From Lichenicola sp964247725 (GTDB taxonomy: Bacteria; Pseudomonadota; Alphaproteobacteria; Acetobacterales; Acetobacteraceae): 64,000 nucleotides of DNA. The position numbers and the translations under genes are program-made. The notes under the pieces were generated by a model. It saw only the letters and a list, made by a program, of their open reading frames with translations, had not been told where the DNA came from and ran no database searches. The DNA lies in assembly GCA_964247725.1 (NCBI GenBank), contig CAXTVM010000006.1, positions 1 to 64,000 of the forward strand, in the 5' to 3' direction. Of this stretch, positions 53,152 through 62,793 are shown piece by piece (position 1 is the stretch's first letter; every line of letters starts with the position of its first letter).

Positions 53152-54591
53152 ATGACCATTGATCTCGCAACGCCACGTTCGATCGACATGACGGCCGAGC
53201 GTCCCGTTACGAGAGCGCATCTGCTCCGGATCGCTTGCCTGCTCGTTATGGCGGCCGACCTCATGCTGAAGGCCGCGGTCGTCATGTTGGGCGGCATCGC
53301 CGCGAGGGCGATCGCGCCATCGCTGTTGAGCGTGACCGATCTTTCCGGCGTGGTATTGGCCTATCTCACTGTCGCGACCCTGGAGGTAGTGATCGGCCGG
53401 ATGACCGGAAAATCCCCGGTGGATGCGAAGTGGTTGCTTTGGCTGGCCCTGCTGCTCGGCTTGGCGGCAACCCGAGACCATGATATCCGGACCATCGAGG
53501 CGATCTGTCTGTGGTTCATCATCGTCCAGATTGGCTCACCTCCGATTGGATTGGTACTAAGGCGGCTTACCGAAACTATTCTGCACGCGATGCCGCAGTC
53601 GAGGACGGTTGCTTTCCTCGGCAACAGCAATTCCGCCGCGATGACGCTGACCCAGCTCATGCAGAACCGGCATTCGCACGTCCGAGTGCTGGGCTTCTTC
53701 GACGATCGTCTCAGCCGTTCTGGACCGCTCACTGGGCTGATTCCCTGCCTCGGGACGATCGACGACTTGGTTGGGTACATTCACGAGGCGGAGCTGTCGG
53801 AAGTCTACATGGCCCTGCCTTGGTCAGCTGGTCCACGCATCTCCCACTTGCTTGAGCGGCTTCGGTTCCTGCCCTTGACCGTCCGTCTCGTTCCCGATCA
53901 CGTGCCACCGGCACTGCCGGGACGCGGCGACGGTCAGCTCTATGGCGTCGTCATGCCGACGCTGATGCTTCCACCCTTCTCGACCGCCAACGCGTTCTTT
54001 AAGCGAGCCATGGATATCTGCGCTGCAGCCATCCTCCTTGTCCCGCTGATCCCCTTGTTCATCGTCGTCGCGATCTGCGTGAAGCTCGATAGTCCGGGGC
54101 CAGTCTTCTTCCGTCAAATCAGGTCCGGTCAGTTCGGCAGGCCATTTCAGATCTTCAAGTTTCGCAGTCTTCATGTCGCCCAGGCTGATACGACTGCCGA
54201 GACCCTGGTGACAACGGGAGACCGCAGGGTGACACGCGTCGGCCAAGTGATCCGGAAATACTCGGTCGACGAGTTGCCGCAGATCTTCAACGTCCTGGTA
54301 GGCCAAATGTCGTTGGTCGGTCCTCGCCCGCACGCCCCTCGCGCCAAGGCGGACGGCCGTATCTATGCGGAAGTCGTTCCCGAATACATGCTCCGCTATC
54401 GCGTAAAGCCGGGCATGACGGGCTGGGCTCAGGTCAATGGCTGGCGCGGCAACACCGATACCGAGGAACAGCTCCGCAAGCGCGTCGAGTTCGACTTCCA
54501 ATACATCGGCAAATGGTCGATCTGGAAGGACCTCGAGATCATCGTCCGCACGATTCCGGCCATGCTGCTTCCGCCCACGCAAAACGTCTGA
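53152..54591 (+). CDS. Undecaprenyl-phosphate sugar phosphotransferase (WcaJ/polyprenyl glycosylphosphotransferase)
   Basis: Initiates a surface polysaccharide by adding a hexose-1-phosphate to undecaprenyl phosphate. The 479-residue protein has four N-terminal helices, a CoA-binding-like domain (AFLGNSNSAAMTLTQLM, about 150-270) and a catalytic domain beginning with one re-entrant helix (MDICAAAILLVPLIPLFIVV). The signature motifs are SPGPVFFRQIRSGQFGRPF, KFRSLH, RKYSVDELPQIFNVL, GQMSLVGPRPHAP and PGMTGWAQVNGWRG. Full length suggests the WcaJ type. It is the first gene of the cluster that runs to 60385. Confidence 0.93.
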   Translation: MTIDLATPRSIDMTAERPVTRAHLLRIACLLVMAADLMLKAAVVMLGGIAARAIAPSLLSVTDLSGVVLAYLTVATLEVVIGRMTGKSPVDAKWLLWLALLLGLAATRDHDIRTIEAICLWFIIVQIGSPPIGLVLRRLTETILHAMPQSRTVAFLGNSNSAAMTLTQLMQNRHSHVRVLGFFDDRLSRSGPLTGLIPCLGTIDDLVGYIHEAELSEVYMALPWSAGPRISHLLERLRFLPLTVRLVPDHVPPALPGRGDGQLYGVVMPTLMLPPFSTANAFFKRAMDICAAAILLVPLIPLFIVVAICVKLDSPGPVFFRQIRSGQFGRPFQIFKFRSLHVAQADTTAETLVTTGDRRVTRVGQVIRKYSVDELPQIFNVLVGQMSLVGPRPHAPRAKADGRIYAEVVPEYMLRYRVKPGMTGWAQVNGWRGNTDTEEQLRKRVEFDFQYIGKWSIWKDLEIIVRTIPAMLLPPTQNV

Positions 54592-54680
54592 CGAGATCGC
54601 TGTGCTCGTTCGATCTTCAACCGTTGGACATGCGCCGTGCTCGTAGTGATCCGCAACTGGCCTGAACTGGGAGCCATCTG

Positions 54681-56999
54681 GTGGTTATGTCGGCGAGATC
54701 GACCGATACGACGTTCGCCATCCGTGAGACGCCGCAAATGATGCCGAGCGAGGTTGGTCCGGTCCCCCTCGTGAGCGTCATCATCGCGAACCACGATGGC
54801 GGCCGCTTCATCCAGGATGCCTTGGCGTCGTGTTTGAGACAGACGATGGCGGACATCGAGGTGATCGTCGTCGACGATGCGTCCGGCGACGACAGCGTCG
54901 AGCTGGTGGCGGCGGCGATCCGTGATGACAGCAGAATACGCTTGCTCCGGACGCCGACCCGGGTTGGTCCTGCAGGCGCGCGGAACCAGGCGATGGCGGT
55001 CGCGAGGGGCGTCTGGTTGGCCGTGCTGGACAGCGACGACATCATGCATCCCCAACGGCTGTCGCAACTTGTCGAGCTGGCCGATGAGAGGGACGTAGAA
55101 ATCGTCGCGGACAACCAGTTGGTCTTCGATGATGCCAGGGTCGCGTCAGCCCGGCCCCTGGTGGCGCGAGACGAGCTGCCTGCCGGGGGCGTCATCCCGC
55201 TTGAGGACTACATCCTCTCCAACAGCCTCTCCGGGCAATCGGTACCGCTCGGCTACCTGAAGCCGCTTATCCGCCGATCCTTTCTCGAACAGGGTGAATA
55301 CCGGTATGACACGACGCTGAAGATCGGTGAGGATTACGACCTCGTAGTCCGGCTGCTCCTCGGCGGCGCACGCTTTCATCTCCATCCAGAGATGATGTAT
55401 TTCTACCGTCGCCATACACGATCGATCTCGCATCGGCTCTCAGCCGCAACTCTGCTGCCCATGTTGGCCGCAGACGATAGGGTCCGCGCCAGTACCACCG
55501 TCGAGCACGACCCTCTGCTTAGGCTTGCTCGTCAAGCTCTGGATGGCCGGCGTCGCAGCATCGAACACGCCATTGACTTTGAACGCTTGGTTCAGGACCT
55601 TAAGGCCCGTCGGTGGAAGGCGGCGATCAGCCTCTGTTGGTGCAAGCCTCGCGCGGCAGCCCTGCTTCGCATCCCGCTGCGGGACCGCCTTCGGCGCGTC
55701 CGGCTACAGGAGCGGCCGCCGACGGCACCCAAGGCGCCGTCGCGTCGTATCAGCCTGCTGTCGCGGCAGCGGATCGTGGGCACCACTAATGGCAGTTCGG
55801 CCTACCTCATCAGCCTGTGCTCGGCGCTTCGTGGCGCCGGCTATGACATCGACCTCGTCTCACCGTCTCCCGCCATGTTCGGCCGGCGGCCGTTCCTGCG
55901 CCTTGACAGCAGCATGGATGTCTTCACCACGATCCGCATCCGCGGCTCCTTCCGCCTCGGGCGTTTCGTCATCGCCAAGGACCCCCGCATAGCAGGCCGC
56001 GCTCTGTTCGGCGTCCTGCATCGTCTCCTGAGCCGATTGCCTTTCGATCTCGCCCACCGCGACCGCAAGGCGCCGCATGCGATCGCGGTCCCGCTGACGG
56101 ACGCCGACCGGATTTTCATCGCCGATAACACTGGTGACTCCGCCATCATCCTTGCCGACTACGTCTTCCTGAACGAGGCCACCCCCTTCGCGCTGCAGCC
56201 GCGGGTCGCCAATGCGGTCATCATGCACGACCTGTTCTTCACGCAGGATCCGCAGCGGACCGTCGTTCCGGTTGATCGCATGACCGAGATGAAGCTTCTC
56301 AATCTCGCGGATGCGGTCGTCGCCATCCAGGCGGAAGAAAGAGAGGCGGTCAGGAAGCATCTTCCGAGCAAGCGCGTCATCCTGGCGCCGATGGCCGTGT
56401 CTCCCGCCGCCGCGCCACAGGCCGGCCCCAACGGCACCCTGTTGTTCGTCGGCAGCGATACGGTCCCCAATCTGGACGGCATCGGCTGGTTTCTTGCAGA
56501 GGTGTGGCCAAGGCTCCTCGGACTTCATCCGAATGCTCAGTTGCGGATTGCCGGAAGCTGTTGCGGCAGCCTGCATGGCCTTCCTCCCAACGTCACCCTG
56601 CTTGGCCGGATCGACGATCTGGCGGCGACGTATCGCCAAGCGGGTGTCGTCATTTCTCCGCTGCGGTCTGGATCCGGGCTCAAGATCAAGCTCGTTGAAG
56701 CGCTCGGCCATGGCAAGGCCTGCGTGGTGACGGCGACGACTCTGCAGGGCGTCCGTGATCTAGTCGGGCGCGCCGTCATGCAGGCGGATGACGCTTCCGA
56801 CTTCCTGGAGGCGATCGCGTCGCTACTCCACGATTATGAAGCCAGATCCCGTCTCGCCGAACGAGCCCTAACAGTCGCCCGGCGGCATTTCTCACCGGCA
56901 GCCTGCTATCGCGACCTGCTGACCTTCATCCGCAACGCCGATCCAGCGGACGATCCCGGCTTCGAAGAGCCGGCCGATCCTCAGCATCAGGCTTGCTAG
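54681..56999 (+). CDS. Two-domain glycosyltransferase, GT2 fused to GT4
   Basis: A 772-residue cytosolic protein with two complete transferases. The GT2 domain (about 27-260) has VSVIIANHDGGRFIQDALAS, VVDDASGDDS, the metal motif VLDSDDIMHP and a catalytic-base segment KIGEDYDLVVRLL. The GT4 domain (about 345-755) has GTTNGSSAYLISLCSALRGA as acceptor loop, GTLLFVGSDTVPNLDGIGWF, the donor-binding SPLRSGSGLKIKLVEALGHG, and an ending with AERALTVARRHFS. It could add two successive sugars to the lipid-linked repeat unit. The GTG at 54681 follows GGGAG by seven bases; an ATG two codons later is less well spaced. Confidence 0.88.
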   Translation: MVMSARSTDTTFAIRETPQMMPSEVGPVPLVSVIIANHDGGRFIQDALASCLRQTMADIEVIVVDDASGDDSVELVAAAIRDDSRIRLLRTPTRVGPAGARNQAMAVARGVWLAVLDSDDIMHPQRLSQLVELADERDVEIVADNQLVFDDARVASARPLVARDELPAGGVIPLEDYILSNSLSGQSVPLGYLKPLIRRSFLEQGEYRYDTTLKIGEDYDLVVRLLLGGARFHLHPEMMYFYRRHTRSISHRLSAATLLPMLAADDRVRASTTVEHDPLLRLARQALDGRRRSIEHAIDFERLVQDLKARRWKAAISLCWCKPRAAALLRIPLRDRLRRVRLQERPPTAPKAPSRRISLLSRQRIVGTTNGSSAYLISLCSALRGAGYDIDLVSPSPAMFGRRPFLRLDSSMDVFTTIRIRGSFRLGRFVIAKDPRIAGRALFGVLHRLLSRLPFDLAHRDRKAPHAIAVPLTDADRIFIADNTGDSAIILADYVFLNEATPFALQPRVANAVIMHDLFFTQDPQRTVVPVDRMTEMKLLNLADAVVAIQAEEREAVRKHLPSKRVILAPMAVSPAAAPQAGPNGTLLFVGSDTVPNLDGIGWFLAEVWPRLLGLHPNAQLRIAGSCCGSLHGLPPNVTLLGRIDDLAATYRQAGVVISPLRSGSGLKIKLVEALGHGKACVVTATTLQGVRDLVGRAVMQADDASDFLEAIASLLHDYEARSRLAERALTVARRHFSPAACYRDLLTFIRNADPADDPGFEEPADPQHQAC

Positions 57000-57012
57000 A
57001 AAGGCGTTCTCG

Positions 57013-59058
57013 ATGAACTCGTCCTTCCCCCCGATTCAGACGCTGATGCCGACCCTGCCGGATCGGCAGAGGCCCTTCCAGTGGATCGGCGAGCTGGCGG
57101 CGTTCTTCCGCCGGAACCGGCATATTGTACTGGTTTGCACCGCGACGACCATGTTTCTGGCCCTGGCCTACACGCTCACGGCAAGACCGCAATTTACCGC
57201 AAGCACCATCCTGTTCATTGATGAAGGGCAATCGCAGCTGCTCCAGCAGCATCCTGCGGTCGCCGACGCGCAGATAGAGAATGCCCGGATCGAGAGCGAG
57301 GTGGAGGTCCTGCGTTCGGCCGGACTGGCCAGGAAGGTCGTGGCCAGGCTGGGTCTTGCCGACGATCCAGGCTTCAACCAGTCGCCGTCGCTTCCGGCCC
57401 GGATCGGCAGCCGGCTGGCGTCGTTCCGGGGGACTCAGTCGGTTGGTTCGGTCGCGGTAGATGCCGGGGAGGAGCGGCGAGCCGCACAGTTCCTGTCGAT
57501 GGTCGTACCGCATCGGATCGGCCTGACTTACGTCATCGAGATCGACGCGACCGCGACCAACGCCGCGCTGGCGGCGCGGCTGGCTAACGGGCTCGCGGAT
57601 GCCTACGTCGCCGAGCAATTGGAGGTCAAGGAGGCGGCGGCTCGGCAAGCAAACGGTTGGTTGCAGGCAAGGCTGCTGCAGCTTCAGGATCAGGCCTTGA
57701 AGGCGGATCAGGCCGCCCAATCCTTCAAGGCGGAAAACGGCATCGTCGACACCGGGCATGGGCTGCTCAACGAACAGCAGCTTACCGAGTTGACCACAGA
57801 GCTGGTCGCCGCACGTGGTCGGACCGCTCAGGCGGTCGCGCGGCTCGATCGCATCCGGCAGATGACGGCATCGCGAGGCGGCGCGGGGCTGGCGACGTCC
57901 GACATGCTTCAGAACTCGGTGATCAACGGCCTGCAGGAGCATTACCTTCGGGATGCGCAGCGCGTCGCGGAATGGTCCGCCCGATATGGTCACGACCACG
58001 AGGCCGCCATTCTCCTCAGACGCGAGATGGTCCAGCTGCAGACCTCGATTGACAGCGAGATGAGGCGGATCGGGGCGGCGGCCGAGAGTGACGTCGTCGT
58101 CGATCATGCCGGCGAGGCGGCGCTTCAAGCGCAGCTGGATGCGGTCGTCGGTAGGTCGGCAGGGACCGACAGGGCGCGCGCCACGTTCCGGTCGCTCCAG
58201 AGTGCCGCCGATACCTACCGATCGCTTTATGTCGCCTTTCTCCAGAGCGCGATGCAGACGGCTCAGGAGCAGTCTTTTCCCGTTGCAGACGTGCGGATCG
58301 TGACGCAAGCCCGGCCGCCGCTGACGAAGAGCAGGCCTCAGGGCAAGCTGATCCTGGTCGGCGCTACCGTTCTCGGGCTGGGGATGGGCTTCATCCTGGG
58401 TCTGCTGCGGGACGCTCTCGACCGTCGGATCCGTGATGCCTCCGACCTTGCCGATCAGACCGGCCTGTCCTGCCTGGCATCGCTGCCGGTCGTCGGTGCT
58501 CCACGGCGCTGGACGTCCTGGCGGTGGCGGGAACCCAGAGGTACCGGTCCCGCCGGGACGGCGGCACCGGCGATGCGACATCATGCCGTCGATCACCCGG
58601 ACACCCCGTTCGGCCGCGGGATCAGCAGGCTGCAGCTTCGCCTGCAGCAGCGGGCCGGCGCCGGCGGCAGGGTGATCGGCCTGATCGCACCCACCGACGG
58701 CGCCGGCACGACGACGGTGGCGGTTAATCTCGTCGGATCGTTCTCGCGCAGCGGGCACGATACGGCGCTTCTGGATCTGTCACGGACGACGGGATCAGGC
58801 GCGCAGATCCGCGGTCGGCTAGATCTGCTGCGTCGGTCCCATGACGTCGTCGTCATCGACTTCCCGCCACTGGCCCGCCCAGGCGAAGCACATACAGTCT
58901 TCAGGGAGTTGGAAGAGGTCGTGCTGCTTGTCGATGCCGCCCGGTTCGATGGGGCGGCACTGCTGGACAGTCTTCGCGACGCCGGCCTCGACCGGCGCAC
59001 CGTGTCGGGTGTCGTTCTGAACAAGGTTCCGGATCGCGGTCCCGCCTCAACTCGTTGA
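57013..59058 (+). CDS. Wzz/GumC-type polysaccharide co-polymerase with degenerate BY-kinase domain
   Basis: A 681-residue inner-membrane chain-length regulator. TM1 (about 37-55, IVLVCTATTMFLALAYTL) is followed by the Wzz periplasmic region with long coiled coils (about 60-450; VEVLRSAGLARKVVARLGL) and TM2 with a Pro/Gly context (PPLTKSRPQGKLILVGATVL). The cytosolic part resembles a tyrosine autokinase, but the Walker A site reads APTDGAGTTT (560-569), with T566 where lysine is required. The domain is also short, and no Tyr cluster is present. Kinase activity is therefore unlikely, while a partner-binding role may remain. It lies 13 bases after the GT2-GT4 gene. Confidence 0.85.
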   Translation: MNSSFPPIQTLMPTLPDRQRPFQWIGELAAFFRRNRHIVLVCTATTMFLALAYTLTARPQFTASTILFIDEGQSQLLQQHPAVADAQIENARIESEVEVLRSAGLARKVVARLGLADDPGFNQSPSLPARIGSRLASFRGTQSVGSVAVDAGEERRAAQFLSMVVPHRIGLTYVIEIDATATNAALAARLANGLADAYVAEQLEVKEAAARQANGWLQARLLQLQDQALKADQAAQSFKAENGIVDTGHGLLNEQQLTELTTELVAARGRTAQAVARLDRIRQMTASRGGAGLATSDMLQNSVINGLQEHYLRDAQRVAEWSARYGHDHEAAILLRREMVQLQTSIDSEMRRIGAAAESDVVVDHAGEAALQAQLDAVVGRSAGTDRARATFRSLQSAADTYRSLYVAFLQSAMQTAQEQSFPVADVRIVTQARPPLTKSRPQGKLILVGATVLGLGMGFILGLLRDALDRRIRDASDLADQTGLSCLASLPVVGAPRRWTSWRWREPRGTGPAGTAAPAMRHHAVDHPDTPFGRGISRLQLRLQQRAGAGGRVIGLIAPTDGAGTTTVAVNLVGSFSRSGHDTALLDLSRTTGSGAQIRGRLDLLRRSHDVVVIDFPPLARPGEAHTVFRELEEVVLLVDAARFDGAALLDSLRDAGLDRRTVSGVVLNKVPDRGPASTR

Positions 59059-59101
59059 AAGCCATGGGTCCGGCCGGCAACGGCGACGACTTTACCCTCT
59101 G

Positions 59102-60385
59102 TTGGATGATGTCTCATTGGAAGCGCAGCGCATCTTCGAGCCGGCCGATCACCTGCTTGCCCGCCTTCCAGGAGGCTTTGCCACCACATCCCCAGGCGGT
59201 CCGGTCTGGTGGCTCTCCTTCCTGTCGCTGACCGGTTTTGTCCTGGAAACACGGTTCGGTTCGGCCGCCATGGCGCTTTGCCTTGGCACCTGGGGCCTCT
59301 ATGCCGCGGCTTGGCCGGCGCGGTGCTGGCGCTGGGTGGAGCAGTATCGCCTGCCATGGCTGCTGCCGTTGTTCGCGATCGCCTCCACCTGCTGGTCGTT
59401 AGAGCCCGGCATCTCGTTCAAGCTCGGCACCGAATTCCTGTTGTTCACGGTGATCAGCGTGGTGGCATCACGAGGGCAAACCCTGCGGAGCCTGATCTCC
59501 TCGCTCATGTGCGCGCTCCTGATCGGCGTCGTGTTAAGCGCCCTGTTTCGGACCACGGCCGCGATTGGTACCACCGGTGAGATCGCGTTGATCGGGGTGT
59601 TTGGCAGCAAGAACAACCTCGCCAACTTCGTCTGCCTGTCGATGATCAGCAGCGTTTCCGTGCTTGCGGATCGGCAGCAGCCCGGTCTGCTCCGCATCCT
59701 CGGCCTCGCCGGCCTGATGCTCGACCCGATCATGCTGATCAAGGCGCACTCGCTCGGTGCGCTGCTCGCAGGCGGCGGGGCGATCGCCGCTGTCGCCGCG
59801 TTCATCATGCTCTCAAAGCTGCCGCACCGGCAGAGAAACCTCGTGCTGCCGCTGGTGGCGATCCTCGCGGCCGGACTGGTTGGCTTCGTCATGCTGGCGC
59901 TGCAGCAAGGCTTCGACCTGTCGACGCTCCTGGCGGCGGCGGGCAAGGACCCCAGCCTGACCGGCCGGACTTTCCTGTGGTCCAGGGCGCGCGACTACAT
60001 CAGCGTCCGGCCGTTGCTCGGCGTCGGCTACCAGTCCTTCTGGGTTCAAGGTCATGTCGAGGCGGAAGCGCTGTGGCGTTTCGCGCAGATACAAAACCGC
60101 AGCGGCTTTCACTTCCACAACCTCTATTATGAGACGGCGGTCGAGCTCGGACAGCTGGGCGTCGCGATCCTGGGCCTCTCGATGCTGGCAACGGCGGCGG
60201 CGGCTGTTCGATTGGGACTGGCCAAGCCGGACTGCGATACCGCCTTCCTCTGCGGCCTGATCGTTTTCTATGCGATCCGCGTCGGCGTCGAGTTGGACTT
60301 TCTGGATCCGTTCTCACCAGGCAGCTTCCTGTTGCCCGCGATCTGGGTCCACGCATGCCGCAGACGCACGCCGGATCCCGCTTGA
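59102..60385 (+). CDS. O-antigen/exopolysaccharide polymerase (Wzy, O-antigen ligase family)
   Basis: A 427-residue polytopic protein (about 11 hydrophobic segments) of the Wzy_C/O-antigen-ligase type. The long periplasmic loop has the family pattern SLTGRTFLWSRARDYISVRPLLGVGYQ (split here by convention) and a histidine near FHFHNLYYETAVELGQLG, with HSLGALLAGGGAI in the preceding helices. It would polymerise the lipid-linked repeat units in the periplasm. The start is probably the TTG at 59102; no ATG or GTG lies close to the natural N-terminus in this frame. It is the last gene of the cluster; a Wzx flippase is not seen in the window. Confidence 0.82.
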   Translation: MDDVSLEAQRIFEPADHLLARLPGGFATTSPGGPVWWLSFLSLTGFVLETRFGSAAMALCLGTWGLYAAAWPARCWRWVEQYRLPWLLPLFAIASTCWSLEPGISFKLGTEFLLFTVISVVASRGQTLRSLISSLMCALLIGVVLSALFRTTAAIGTTGEIALIGVFGSKNNLANFVCLSMISSVSVLADRQQPGLLRILGLAGLMLDPIMLIKAHSLGALLAGGGAIAAVAAFIMLSKLPHRQRNLVLPLVAILAAGLVGFVMLALQQGFDLSTLLAAAGKDPSLTGRTFLWSRARDYISVRPLLGVGYQSFWVQGHVEAEALWRFAQIQNRSGFHFHNLYYETAVELGQLGVAILGLSMLATAAAAVRLGLAKPDCDTAFLCGLIVFYAIRVGVELDFLDPFSPGSFLLPAIWVHACRRRTPDPA

Positions 60386-60832
60386 TCAGCCGGCTCCCAG
60401 CGGGATTCGGAGACGCTCAAGCTTCGGCGCCAGCCGGTCTCGCATCCTCCCGATTTGTCGGTAGCAGGCAATCAGCGCGGCCGTCAGCAGGCAGCATGGC
60501 CCCGCCATCGTCGACGCTGCCTGGCCACATACCTTCCAGCGGACGATCCAGGCTGTCGTACAACGCCTCGACCAGCAGCCAAGCGCGGGTTTGATCGACA
60601 TCATCAGCCGCAGCATCGGCGCTCCGTCATTTCCAGCGGGACAGACGATTCGGTCACGACCCAATACCCGGTCTCGAGATCGGGCATCGACACCGCCCTT
60701 GACCGGGGTGAAGCTGGCGGCATCAGACCGCCTCACTCAGTCTTCAGTTTGTACGACCAGCCCGGCGAGGGTGGTCGACCTCGTCGTGGAGATGCCCATG
60801 CCCTGCCTGACTCCTACGCCATCGGTTGCATC
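60386..60832. other. Gap before the amino-acid permease, with a possible small gene relic
   Basis: 447 bases with no intact gene. A minus-strand relic is listed separately. On the plus strand, the long frame before the permease start is low-information and is treated as non-coding. No promoter could be assigned with confidence. Confidence 0.5.
60417..60687 (-). pseudogene. Possible frameshifted small gene
   Basis: The minus strand starts MPDLETGYWVVTESSVPLEM in one frame and, after an indel near 60615-60635, continues as DDVDQTRAWLLVEALYDSLD, then RPLEGMWPGSVDDGGAML and a TGA at 60417-60419. Both parts have protein-like composition, unlike other frames here. Combined length would be about 90 residues. 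No family is recognised; the support is only compositional. Confidence 0.3.
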
Positions 60833-62182
60833 GTGACCGTCCATCTCCGTCGCGACCTGTCGCGCAGGCAGGTCGAGTTCCTAGCCCTTGGCGGCACCAT
60901 CGGCGCCGGGCTGTTCCTCGGATCGGGACAGGCGCTGCACATGGCGGGAACGGCGCTGCTGCCGGCATACGCACTATGCGGACTTGTAGTCTACATCATC
61001 GCCCGCTGCCTCGGCGAACTGGCGCTGGACGACCCCGACCAGGGTACCTTCGTCAACCACATCGGCAGCCAGCTCGGTCCCGCCTACGCCTTCGTCAGCG
61101 GCTGGAGCTACTGGATCACGATGATCGTGGTCTGCATGGCTGAGCTCACCGCGGTCGGGCTGTTGCTGCACGCCTGGTTCCCGGCCCTGCCGCAATGGAT
61201 CCCCGCATTCGCGGTGCTGCTGCTGCTGTTTCTGGTCAACCGCAACGGTGTGCGGCTGTTCGGCGAGGTGGAGTTCTGGCTGGCCCTGCTCAAGATCGTC
61301 ACCATCGTCGGCTTCATCCTGCTCGGGCTGGCCGCAATCATGGCGCCGGCACGCCTTGATCTGACCGGCGCGCACCTGTCCAACCTCTGGCGCCTTGGCG
61401 GCGTATTTCCAACCGGCCTGGCCGGCTTCCTCGCCATCCTGCCGATCGCGCTGTTCCCGTTCGGCGGCATCGAGCTGATCAGCCTCGCCGCCGCCGAGAC
61501 CGCCGACCCGTTGCACACGCTGCCGCGCGCGGTGAATGGGTTGCTGCTGCGGGTCCTGGTCTTCTATCTCGGCGTCTTGGCTGCCCTGCTGGTGCTGTTG
61601 CCCTGGACCGAGATCGTTCCGGGCGCCAGCCCGTTCGTGCTGGTGCTCCGCCGACTCGACGTTCCGTTCGCCGCCGGTTTCCTCAACCTCGTGCTGATTA
61701 CCGCCGTCACCTCGTCGTGCAACTCGATCCTGTTCGGCGCCACCCGCGCTCTGCGCTCGCTGGCGCTGGACGGAGCTGCCCCTGCGAGCCTCGCGCAGTC
61801 CAACCGCAACGGCGTCCCGATCCGCGCGGTCACCGTCTCGATCGCCGGCATCTCGCTCACGATCGTGCTGAACTACCTGCTGCCCGCCGAGATCTTCCAA
61901 CTCCTGTTGCAGATGACGGCGCTGGTCATCACCGTGAACTGGTCGTTCATCGTCATCGCCCACCTGCGCTATCGTCAGACCCGCGGCCAGCTCGAGCTGC
62001 GATATCCAGCGCCGTGGACGCCATGGTCGAACTACCTCGTGCTGGTCTTCGTTCTGATGGTGTTGTCGATCTTGGCGATCGACCGCACCGCGCGCATCCC
62101 GTTGCTGCTCGCCATCCTGGGTTTCGCGGCACTGGCGATCGCCGCTCGGCTGCGCCGTCGCCACATAAGCGGCCTCTCGTGA
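60833..62182 (+). CDS. APC-superfamily amino-acid permease
   Basis: A 449-residue transporter with 12 predicted helices. The first helix carries the APC signature ALGGTIGAGLFLGSGQALHM. SLAAAETADPLHTLPRAVNG in the middle and FSVCNS-like VTSSCNSILFGATRALRSLA are typical of the AAT group (AroP, GabP, LysP, CycA). Substrates are probably amino acids or GABA. The start is GTG at 60833 (VTVHLRRDLSRRQVEFLAL), where homology-like sequence begins; the frame extends far upstream without coding character. It stands apart from the polysaccharide genes, although on the same strand. Confidence 0.88.
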   Translation: MTVHLRRDLSRRQVEFLALGGTIGAGLFLGSGQALHMAGTALLPAYALCGLVVYIIARCLGELALDDPDQGTFVNHIGSQLGPAYAFVSGWSYWITMIVVCMAELTAVGLLLHAWFPALPQWIPAFAVLLLLFLVNRNGVRLFGEVEFWLALLKIVTIVGFILLGLAAIMAPARLDLTGAHLSNLWRLGGVFPTGLAGFLAILPIALFPFGGIELISLAAAETADPLHTLPRAVNGLLLRVLVFYLGVLAALLVLLPWTEIVPGASPFVLVLRRLDVPFAAGFLNLVLITAVTSSCNSILFGATRALRSLALDGAAPASLAQSNRNGVPIRAVTVSIAGISLTIVLNYLLPAEIFQLLLQMTALVITVNWSFIVIAHLRYRQTRGQLELRYPAPWTPWSNYLVLVFVLMVLSILAIDRTARIPLLLAILGFAALAIAARLRRRHISGLS

Positions 62183-62334
62183 TCTGCCGCGCCACCGCCC
62201 CGCATCTCCGTCGCCGATCCTGGAACTCGTTCTTGGCGTGAAACTCTCGAGGCGGTAAGTATTCGCGAGACGCGCTTGTCGTCGACGCGTCAACGTTCTA
62301 GGCAAGGCAGCCCCTCAGACAATCCGGAACCTCC

Positions 62335-62793
62335 ATGGCACGCATGATCACGAGTCGCACATCAACCAAGCCGCCGGCAGTGGCCACTGGCGCCAAGCGG
62401 CTCGGCCGACCGCTGGGCTCCAAAAACAAGACTTCGCTGAAATCCAAGACCAGGACGCCCGCAACCGCCAGCCGACGCGTCGCAGCGAAGACGTCGGCGG
62501 TGCCGGCCGCGCCCAAGATGAGCAAGGCCGCTCTCGAACTTCACGTCGCCAAGCTGGAGCGCAGCATCGCCCGCCTGCGCAAGCAGAACGCCGAGCTGAA
62601 GCAGACCGCCCGCGACGAACCCGAGAAAGCGCCTGCCGCCAAGGCGCCGGCGAAGCCGGCCGCGGCCGTTTCCACAAAGCCGAAGCGCGCCGCTTCGTCG
62701 AAGACCCGGCGCCAGTCGGCCAGGGCTTCGGAAATGTCTTCGATCTCGCCTGATCATGATGACGGCGACGCCGACATGCTGGCCAACGACTGA
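62335..62793 (+). CDS. Basic AT-hook-like protein with coiled coil (possible nucleoid protein)
   Basis: A 152-residue Lys/Ala/Thr-rich protein. Residues about 20-31 (AKRLGRPLGSKNK) contain a GRP core flanked by basic residues, as in AT-hook or GRPxGSKNK DNA-binding motifs. Residues about 66-92 (ALELHVAKLERSIARLRKQN) are a predicted coiled coil. The rest is a histone H1-like Ala/Lys/Pro tail (APAKPAAAVSTKPKR), and the end is acidic (DHDDGDADM). It could bind the minor groove and oligomerise. The ATG at 62335 is the natural start, with a second ATG three codons later. No operon partner is evident. Confidence 0.7.
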   Translation: MARMITSRTSTKPPAVATGAKRLGRPLGSKNKTSLKSKTRTPATASRRVAAKTSAVPAAPKMSKAALELHVAKLERSIARLRKQNAELKQTARDEPEKAPAAKAPAKPAAAVSTKPKRAASSKTRRQSARASEMSSISPDHDDGDADMLAND

